Of a DNA stretch of 17,013 nt, positions 12,085 to 17,013 are shown piece by piece. The translations under genes and the position numbers were made by a program. Origin of the DNA: Planctomycetaceae bacterium. Its GTDB lineage: Bacteria; Planctomycetota; Planctomycetia; Pirellulales; Thermoguttaceae. The stretch is taken from assembly GCA_031274045.1 (NCBI GenBank), contig JAISQS010000017.1:1-17013 (forward strand). The letters run 5' to 3'. A model generated the notes under the pieces. It was not told the origin of the DNA. It made no database searches and worked only from the letters and a program-made list of their open reading frames with translations. Every line of letters starts with the position of its first letter. Positions within the stretch are counted from its first letter, which is position 1.

Positions 12085-14103
12085 TTAATTTGCGAGTTTT
12101 ACGACTTTACGTTCTCTTTTCACGACGGCTTCGTCGGCTTCTTGTCTGATTCCAAGAACACTCGCACCCACCATACAACCAACTAAACAATCCATAAGAT
12201 GATTGTCTCGTCCGGGTATGATTTGCCATTCGTATTTTTTGTTTTCTCCCGATTCGACAAATTTTGGTACTTCTGCGTTGCAGTGTTCGCTTATCATTCT
12301 GTGCGTTTCGTGGTCTGTTCCAAAAAACGTCAATCCGCCCCTTTCCCCCGCCCCAACCGCGAAACCTTCGTGTAATGCACCCTTCCAATAATTTGAGTCA
12401 ATCGTTATCATCCTGAATAATCGTTGCGATGGTCTTTCCTCAACCCAATACACACCAAAACGTCTACCCGGCTTTTTTAACCATTGATGCATCGGTTTAT
12501 TTTTCGCCGTTATTCCAATCCCCTTCGACGGCTGAGCACTCGGCAAGTCCACAATACGAATCGCATTCTCAACTATTTCCGGTACATACCCGGCATCAAC
12601 TAAAATTTTTATAATTGATAACGTTGCATTTCCATCTTCATCGCCTTCAATATGCCACTGCGTTGCTTGCAAATCTCTTAACAGGTCTACGAGTCCTTGC
12701 TGTATTGCTGCCTTTGTTTTTATTGACGGATAAGCCTTTTGTAACGTCACTAGATCATTGTCACCCTTGCGGAAAAACTTTCGTGTCTGTTTCGGATACG
12801 TTCCATAATCCAGCACATAACCCGTGAAATCCGGCGCGAATCCCATTACACAAAAATATAAAATGTCGTCGTGAACATCAATAAACGCAGTGAGAGTACT
12901 TACGTCACGCGGCACAATTTGTCTCGGTAAACCATTTATTCGCGTGCGGATTATATTGGCATCAACACACAATAACCCCTGTCCCTCCTTTACCGGTTCA
13001 TTTTGGTACTCCGACATGAAACCAGTGAAGTTGTCTGCCCACTTTATCATTGCGAACTCAAGGGCATCGAGCGTATTTGCGGAGTAGTTTGCTTTCCATG
13101 CTACCTTCGCGCCTTTTTGCATTTCGGTGCGGTTCTTTTTGTAAAAAACTGTTGCCGCAACCCCATCTTCATTCTTTCTGATTTCACGATATTTCTCCCA
13201 TAAGTCCATGCGTTCAGGCATCGTTTCAATCATTTTGAAAACGAGTCCCCTCCATTGTGGGTAAAGGTTGCGGTCTAAATAACGGCTTGCCAAATCGCCG
13301 TCCTTTATGACCGTACAAGCCATGAACATCGCGAGTTCTTCACCGGGTGCAACTAAACCCTCAATAGTTGAATCAATTGTTTCACTCAATTTGTCAATTC
13401 GACGGGCGGATCTCGCGTCGGCATCAGTCTGCGGATCATCCAGCAAGATCATGTCCGGTCTCGCATTTTCGCCTTCAATATCCTTTTTTTGTCCGCGTAT
13501 TGCACCGTTAATTCCAACCGCGCTGATTGTTGCCCCGTTTGCAAGACTGCCGTAAATATTCGCGAAAGTTATGCTCTCAGGCTGCCATGCGATATTCGTG
13601 AGTTCTCCTAAATAGAGCTGTCCCCTTGCTAGTAGCGCGCTGCCGTTCAATTTTTTGAAAGGATAAATTGCTTCGGGGAAGTCCTCCAGCAAAGCTTTCG
13701 TTCCAATAATCGCATCTTTGACATTCTTGATTATCTTTTTGGCTTCGGTTTTCGTTGCGCCAATTACCAAAATGAAACGACAATGTCCGTACAGCAAAGC
13801 CCATATCGCGGCGGTCTCGATCATAGTTGTTTTTCCGCTTCCGCGCGGCATTGCCAACGCGAGTTTTCCACCGCCTTGTATCAATATTGTTTCAACCTTT
13901 TTTATTACTTCCAAATGATAGTTTGACCACTCAAGTTTGAATTTTTTTGGAAAGTAATTCTCACAAAATAGTCGAAAGTTTTTGCGTGCAGCTACCCTCC
14001 TTTGCGGATTTTTAATTGGTGGTAGCGGTGCTATTTCTCGCGCGGAACGTGAGTTCTCACGCGAGCGAATCGCCATGTTCTCTCTATGTGTATCTTGGTG
14101 CAT
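12085..14103 (-). CDS. terL: Terminase large subunit (GpA-like)
   Basis: A 672-aa ATPase-nuclease that packages DNA into the prohead. The N-terminal ATPase has Walker A MPRGSGKTT at about 85-93 and Walker B MILLDDPQ at 218-225. The C-terminal nuclease domain shows AFIDVHDDILYF (Asp409) and NHLMDCLVG (Asp638), the kind of acidic residues that bind metal in the RNase H-like fold. The final motif resembles GpA-type terminases of lambda-like phages. Two start codons are possible: 14103, without a Shine-Dalgarno, and the tenth codon (14076), preceded by GAGAG. Gaps of about 35 nt lie on both sides. Confidence 0.93.
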   Translation of the reverse strand: MHQDTHRENMAIRSRENSRSAREIAPLPPIKNPQRRVAARKNFRLFCENYFPKKFKLEWSNYHLEVIKKVETILIQGGGKLALAMPRGSGKTTMIETAAIWALLYGHCRFILVIGATKTEAKKIIKNVKDAIIGTKALLEDFPEAIYPFKKLNGSALLARGQLYLGELTNIAWQPESITFANIYGSLANGATISAVGINGAIRGQKKDIEGENARPDMILLDDPQTDADARSARRIDKLSETIDSTIEGLVAPGEELAMFMACTVIKDGDLASRYLDRNLYPQWRGLVFKMIETMPERMDLWEKYREIRKNEDGVAATVFYKKNRTEMQKGAKVAWKANYSANTLDALEFAMIKWADNFTGFMSEYQNEPVKEGQGLLCVDANIIRTRINGLPRQIVPRDVSTLTAFIDVHDDILYFCVMGFAPDFTGYVLDYGTYPKQTRKFFRKGDNDLVTLQKAYPSIKTKAAIQQGLVDLLRDLQATQWHIEGDEDGNATLSIIKILVDAGYVPEIVENAIRIVDLPSAQPSKGIGITAKNKPMHQWLKKPGRRFGVYWVEERPSQRLFRMITIDSNYWKGALHEGFAVGAGERGGLTFFGTDHETHRMISEHCNAEVPKFVESGENKKYEWQIIPGRDNHLMDCLVGCMVGASVLGIRQEADEAVVKRERKVVKLAN

Positions 14104-14139
14104 TTTTTATGTTAGTCGATCTTTTGGATTACACTTTTG

Positions 14140-14589
14140 TCATTGGTTGATTATTTTGCTTGCTAATATCCTCACTAATTCAACAACCGGTGTTCCTTGC
14201 GGTGCGAGTTGTAGTGGTTCAAGATACGTTCTGATTTCATTTTCAATTTCGATGGCGGTGTTCTCTCCTCTTGTCATGTTTTCGTCCGGCTTACGTTTCA
14301 AGCCAAGCATCAGACTAATTTCGCGTCTGGTTGCGAGTGCTGTTTTGTAGTCTTTTATTTTGATGTTGCTCGCGTAGAGATCGTTTAGGCTTGTGATTGC
14401 CTTGCCGAATTCTTCGTCTCTGTTGTAATCGGCGGCTCGCGTCAATAAGGTTCGCGCGCCCTTTATCGCTTCATCGACTTCTGTCGCATCAATATGCAAT
14501 TCATTCAAGCAGACCGTTTTGACGATTTCAATTGACGGGATTTTGATCATCAGCCCCGCAACAACTTCTAATGTCTTGTTGTCCACCAT
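14140..14589 (-). CDS. Probable small terminase subunit
   Basis: A 149-aa largely helical protein. The start has SIEIVKTVCLNELHIDATEVDEAIKGARTLL, which could form a small helical DNA-binding fold. The central region RDEEFGKAITSLNDLYASNIKIKDYKTALATRREISLMLGLKRKP is strongly helical, like the oligomerisation part of small terminase proteins. The C-terminus is helical, with LAPQGTPVVELVRILASKI. It directly precedes the large terminase (36-nt gap), where a small terminase is expected, and overlaps the upstream PLD-like gene by 62 nt. The role is inferred from size, composition and position. Confidence 0.55.
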   Translation of the reverse strand: MVDNKTLEVVAGLMIKIPSIEIVKTVCLNELHIDATEVDEAIKGARTLLTRAADYNRDEEFGKAITSLNDLYASNIKIKDYKTALATRREISLMLGLKRKPDENMTRGENTAIEIENEIRTYLEPLQLAPQGTPVVELVRILASKIINQ

Positions 14590-15310
14590 GTCCTAGTTTT
14601 TTCCGTTCTTTTTGTGCGAGAATACCTTTATATATGCTGTAATAAAATTCGAATAATTCTTTGTCGTTATTTATTACTGTCTGTTCCATGTTTGAGTTAT
14701 CAGATAAATTCCCGCTGCTCTCGATGACTATGTAATTATCATTTTGCTGTACCAAATAAATTTTCGCATGGGAGTTTATCACACAAAATTTTCCGCCGTT
14801 TTGGATAATGCTATTGATTATTTGCTCGTAGACTGCAGTGTCTCGGCTGCGATTCATCGTGCTTGTAAAAAATGCAAAATTTTTTACGGTTCTTTTTTGC
14901 ATCATTTCAATAATCGTGTTGGCAATTTCCCTGTTACAAACCCAACTCGATAACAATAACGTTTCAACTTCTCCCCCTAGATATTCAATTGTTTGTAGGA
15001 TTACCGACCAGATGTCAAATAAATTTACTCCGAGAATGTGGATTGATTCACCTTTCGCTGGTAACACCTGATAAACTTCTGTTAGATTTTTTTGTTTGTC
15101 GGTTCGTCGGAGTTGTGTTTTAAGTTCGCGTTTTATTTGCTTTGCAGTCGGTTCGATTACAACTTGGTGGTCTGTTTGTTCGCCGGTTATTGCTTCTTTT
15201 ATCAACTCCGCGTCTAACCCGCAATCAAGGTATCCTAGAAAATTTGCCGAATCTGCTAGATTGGAAAAATCGTAATCTGAGAAAAAATTCGTGGTTGTGT
15301 CGCCTTCCAT
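14528..15310 (-). CDS. Phospholipase D-like protein (single HKD half-site)
   Basis: A 260-aa protein. The first 110 residues are unassigned; residues 115-220 form a PLD fold: ETLLLSSWVCNREIANTII, FAFFTSTMNR, INSHAKIYLVQQ with His181 and Lys183, and IVIESSGNLSDNSNMEQTVI where Ser199/Gly200/Asn201 and Glu209 close the site. One HKD-type half-site per chain means a dimer would be needed for a full active site, as in Nuc-type nucleases. It lies 29 nt after the HTH/zinc-ribbon gene and overlaps the small terminase candidate by 62 nt. PLD-like proteins next to terminases are seen in some phages; possible jobs are nuclease action on DNA or defence evasion. The reaction is not known. Confidence 0.7.
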   Translation of the reverse strand: MEGDTTTNFFSDYDFSNLADSANFLGYLDCGLDAELIKEAITGEQTDHQVVIEPTAKQIKRELKTQLRRTDKQKNLTEVYQVLPAKGESIHILGVNLFDIWSVILQTIEYLGGEVETLLLSSWVCNREIANTIIEMMQKRTVKNFAFFTSTMNRSRDTAVYEQIINSIIQNGGKFCVINSHAKIYLVQQNDNYIVIESSGNLSDNSNMEQTVINNDKELFEFYYSIYKGILAQKERKKLGHGGQQDIRSCCGADDQNPVN

Positions 15311-15339
15311 TTTTTTCTTTTAAATAAATAAACAAAACT

Positions 15340-15810
15340 CTACTTTGGTACTGTTTCGTTTGAGGTAGCTTTGGGGCTTTTCGGGGTAGTACCTTTTATA
15401 ATTCGACGCGGGGCGGGTTGGTGCGGATCAAACCATTTGGGTCTCAAACCTTTTTCAACTTGGGCGACAATTATTTTATGGATTCTGTCGTAACGTTCGC
15501 GTTCTTGCCCAACGAGGTTTACCCCTTCATCTGTCGCGGCGGTCTCCTCCTCTCCATTTGCACAGCGTGATGCGGCGTTGGCGGCACATATTGGACACGG
15601 TGTCAGATTTGTTCGCTGTCCACAAGTTGGGCAACGGTGTTCGACCGTCAAAGTAAAGTCCAATAATTGGACAGGTCGGTTATCCAGTTTGCCCTTTGAA
15701 ATTCGCATCACGGTCGTTACCGAGAGATTCTCTGCCTTTGCGATTTGGCGGCGGGTTTTGCCGGTTTTTAGTTGTCTCTTTACCGCATCAATTTTGCTTC
15801 GTGTGATCAT
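15340..15810 (-). CDS. Helix-turn-helix / zinc-ribbon DNA-binding protein
   Basis: A 156-aa protein from ATG 15810 (MITRSKIDAVKRQLKTG), with GGGGATAAGG just upstream. The frame is open further back to 15993, but that part translates an inverted repeat and lacks protein character. Residues 5-40 form a resolvase-like HTH (IDAVKRQLKTGKTRRQIAKAENLSV...VMRISKG, with HTH about 18-40). Residues 60-75 hold CPTC and CPIC, a zinc ribbon. A Lys/Pro-rich C-terminus follows. It is first in the packaging operon and is preceded by a 13-bp inverted repeat and T-tract, so it may be an autoregulated phage regulator. That role is inferred. Confidence 0.65.
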   Translation of the reverse strand: MITRSKIDAVKRQLKTGKTRRQIAKAENLSVTTVMRISKGKLDNRPVQLLDFTLTVEHRCPTCGQRTNLTPCPICAANAASRCANGEEETAATDEGVNLVGQERERYDRIHKIIVAQVEKGLRPKWFDPHQPAPRRIIKGTTPKSPKATSNETVPK

Positions 15811-15829
15811 CCTTATCCCCAAAAAAACA

Positions 15830-15880
15830 ACACTACCAGACATCATTGTTGCGTCTCTGTTGTTGTTTGTCTGGTAGTGT
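15830..15880 (-). terminator. 13-bp inverted repeat with T-tract upstream of the HTH gene
   Basis: ACACTACCAGACA (15830-15842) and TGTCTGGTAGTGT (15868-15880) are perfect inverted copies with a 25-nt loop. Read in the direction of transcription the stem is followed by TGTTTTTTT (15822-15829), which fits an intrinsic terminator or leader attenuator. It lies about 20 nt before the start of the HTH/zinc-ribbon gene and after the ASCH-like gene. It could also be a DNA operator. The loop contains TTGCGTCTCT, which also forms the arm of a hairpin at 16756-16779. Confidence 0.6.
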
Positions 15881-15922
15881 GTGTCTGCGCGTCCATGAAA
15901 AGTTTTTGCTGAAAGTTTTGAT

Positions 15923-15951
15923 GTTTTACCATTTTGTTTCGTTTCGTTCAA
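15923..15951 (-). promoter_or_regulatory. Candidate promoter upstream of the packaging operon
   Basis: On the minus strand TTGAAC (15946-15951) and TAAAAC (15923-15928) are separated by exactly 17 nt and lie upstream of the inverted repeat at 15830-15880. Each hexamer matches the sigma-70 consensus at 4 of 6 places. The gap 15811-16033 is the only long non-repeat gap before a gene in this half of the window, which makes it a likely site for a promoter. Sequence support is weak. Confidence 0.25.
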
Positions 15952-16033
15952 ATTTTTTGTGGTACATTGTGTTAAAAAGTGAAACGATCTCAAAAAAAGA
16001 CAAATCGTTTTGCACGAACTGTGGCGAAGAATG

Positions 16034-16360
16034 TCAATATTGGTACACGAATAGGACGAAGTCTAGTAATCTTACGTCCCAATTGATATTTGCGTTTTTG
16101 TACATGGTTTTGATAATTTTTTGTGTTTCGGCAACATCGTAGCCGGTGTCTAGGTAGGTAATGAAGGAGTTGAGTTGATTTAGCCTAAACGAGCGAATGT
16201 CTTTGACAACAGCGTTGCCGAGAGTTGCTTTGTTCAACTGAATTTCGAATACTTTGCCAACTTGAAACTTCTGTGGATTGTGCAATCGCAGGGTCGTGAA
16301 ACAATTGCAGTTAAGTTTACGATTCCAGTTGTGTGAAAATGAAAGGATTTCAGGGACCAT
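16034..16360 (-). CDS. ASCH / PUA-like domain protein
   Basis: A 108-aa protein: VPEILSFSHNWNRKLNCNCFTTLRLHNPQKFQVGKVFEIQLNKATLGNAVVKDIRSFRLNQLNSFITYLDTGYDVAETQKIIKTMY. The core, F-TLR--N--KF-VGKVFEI-L----LG-A-V--I--F-L--L--F--YLDTGY, is like ASCH-type PUA-fold proteins, which bind RNA or modified nucleic acids and are often phage-encoded with unknown partners. It ends at 16034 with a 223-nt gap before the HTH gene. Upstream lie an A-rich CTAAAAA leader and a REP unit. The family name rests on pattern only. Confidence 0.6.
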   Translation of the reverse strand: MVPEILSFSHNWNRKLNCNCFTTLRLHNPQKFQVGKVFEIQLNKATLGNAVVKDIRSFRLNQLNSFITYLDTGYDVAETQKIIKTMYKNANINWDVRLLDFVLFVYQY

Positions 16361-16375
16361 TGTATTAGTTTTTAG

Positions 16376-16475
16376 TTTTTAAAGGTAGCAAACCGACTGC
16401 TAGGCGGTTTGCGAAATTCGGAATTCGGAATTAGGAGCAGAATCTTTAATTCCGCCTTCCGCCTTCCGAATTTAT
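16376..16475. repeat. REP unit and AATTCC hairpin, copy 3 of the GGAGCAG(A/T)ATCTT element
   Basis: GGTAGCAAACCGACTGCTAGGCGGTTTGC (16384-16412) is a diverged REP palindrome. Its changes AACC/GGTT and GCAAACCG/CGGTTTGC keep pairing. It is followed by the AT-rich hairpin with the core GGAGCAGAATCTT (16434-16446), and GCCTTCC variants on the right arm. The TTTTTAG tract at 16363-16381 leads straight to the ASCH-like start codon at 16360. This has the same order (tract, REP, AATTCC hairpin) as the other gaps. Confidence 0.75.
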
Positions 16476-16482
16476 GAGACAG

Positions 16483-16731
16483 TTATTTCTGTCTTGATAA
16501 TTTTTCTATTTCTTTCCATGCGCCGATGGAAATTTGTCCTGTGGAGTGGTATTGGCATGTTTTTTTGTCGTATTCTGTGTTCTGGATATTGTGCCAACTT
16601 GACCATTCCTCAAAACTGCTCGGCAATACACGATCAAAAAACCGAAACAACAAACACAATTCTTTGCCGGTCAACAAATATCCATCAAGCAAATAACGCC
16701 GACGGAACTCAAATTCAAATTTAAAACTCAT
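16483..16731 (-). CDS. Unknown small protein (82 aa)
   Basis: Not recognised. It reads MSFKFEFEFRRRYLLDGYLLTGKELCLLFRFFDRVLPSSFEEWSSWHNIQNTEYDKKTC, then YHSTGQISIGAWKEIEKLSRQK. It is rich in Phe, Trp and Tyr, with helical stretches and one odd alternating start (KFEFEF). It is the second gene of the window, between two repeat blocks. A 6-bp inverted repeat (AGACAG/CTGTCT, 16477-16494) sits on the stop codon. No Shine-Dalgarno. Support is a plausible amino-acid composition and position only. Confidence 0.45.
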   Translation of the reverse strand: MSFKFEFEFRRRYLLDGYLLTGKELCLLFRFFDRVLPSSFEEWSSWHNIQNTEYDKKTCQYHSTGQISIGAWKEIEKLSRQK

Positions 16732-16739
16732 AAAAATAA

Positions 16740-16861
16740 AATTGGTTAAGGGTGTAGAGACGCAATGCCTTGCGTCTCTGTAATTCGGAATGCGAAATTC
16801 GGAATGCGGAATTAGGAGCAGAATCTTTAATTCCGAATTCCTAATTCCTAATTCCGAATTC
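16740..16861. repeat. AGAGACGCAA hairpin and AATTCC hairpin copy 4
   Basis: AGAGACGCAA (16756-16765) and TTGCGTCTCT (16770-16779) form a perfect 10-bp stem with loop TGCC. Then comes the AT-rich hairpin with GGAATTA at 16808, GGAGCAGAATCTT core and TAATTCC ending 16834, followed by more AATTCC units to the TAA stop of the 36-aa gene. The AGAGACGCAA stem is of a kind known as an abundant intergenic repeat in several bacteria, notably cyanobacteria. Confidence 0.8.
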
Positions 16862-16972
16862 TTAAGGGGTTACTAAATCGTTTTCAAACAAGTTCTCTAT
16901 TTCGTTTTCAATATTCTCGATAGAGCAGCTTAATTCGTTGCAATGGTCAAGTATTTTTTGTAGTTTACTCAT
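16862..16972 (-). CDS. Tiny coiled-coil peptide (36 aa)
   Basis: ATG at 16972 to TAA at 16862 encodes MSKLQKILDHCNELSCSIENIENEIENLFENDLVTP. Leu, Ile and Asn/Glu at heptad spacing (IENIENEIENL) suggest a short amphipathic coiled coil. It is acidic. The stop codon runs directly into the AATTCC repeat. Whether the peptide is made cannot be told from the sequence; a weak GAAAG lies upstream. Because it has no repeats in its body and a clean ATG it is listed, with reservation. Confidence 0.35.
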   Translation of the reverse strand: MSKLQKILDHCNELSCSIENIENEIENLFENDLVTP

Positions 16973-17013
16973 GCAAAACTTTTTATCACTTTCTATTTTT
17001 ATAACGTGTAATA

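Noticed and set aside
15811..15993. Longer start for the HTH/zinc-ribbon gene
   Set aside because: The extension covers the 13-bp inverted repeat and T-tract and has no protein-like pattern; ATG 15810 has GGGGATAAGG in front.

Overview
The window is a stretch of phage or prophage DNA that holds a DNA-packaging, head and tail gene module. Every convincing gene is on the minus strand, so transcription runs from about 17000 down to 185. I see no integrase, att site, tRNA, rRNA or host housekeeping gene, so prophage and free phage cannot be told apart here. The terminase, portal and protease-capsid genes point to a tailed dsDNA phage (Caudoviricetes) with a lambda-type terminase and portal. The host is not determined. 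Composition is moderate, only one start (2709) has a canonical Shine-Dalgarno, and the gaps are full of short dispersed repeats. The repeats and the remembered look of the tail-tube and connector proteins make a PVC-type host (Planctomycetota or relatives) my best guess, at low confidence.

Layout in transcription order. (1) 16972-16034: three small genes, a 36-aa coiled-coil peptide, an unknown 82-aa protein and an ASCH/PUA-like 108-aa protein, separated by repeats. (2) 15810-12085: a helix-turn-helix/zinc-ribbon protein behind a strong inverted repeat, a phospholipase-D-like protein, a probable small terminase and the large terminase. (3) 12049-9297: small accessory genes including a zinc ribbon, a single-TM protein, a papain-like cysteine peptidase and a holin-like protein; the last three may be a lysis cassette. 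(4) 9218-4612: lambda-type portal, a prohead protease fused to a Mu gpT-like major capsid protein, a DUF2190 decoration protein and a probable head-tail connector. (5) 4448-185: a kelch-like protein with seven repeats and a phage-fibre-like N-terminus, an XkdX-like protein, small unknown proteins, a zinc ribbon, a probable tail tube, a probable tail terminator and an HK97 gp10-like protein.

The most unusual signal is noncoding. The gaps between structural genes carry at least three families of inverted repeats: REP-like GC-rich palindromes that begin at or just after the stop codons of three consecutive genes; an AT-rich hairpin with a conserved core in four copies whose arms change together; and a GATTGCAGATTT hairpin in two copies. 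A 60-nt sequence is present twice without a mismatch inside a larger structured element. Several genes start directly after A-rich CTAAAAA tracts. Together these look like a repeat-based punctuation of a phage late operon. Its function (termination, mRNA stability, recombination, or only selfish repeats) is not known from the sequence.
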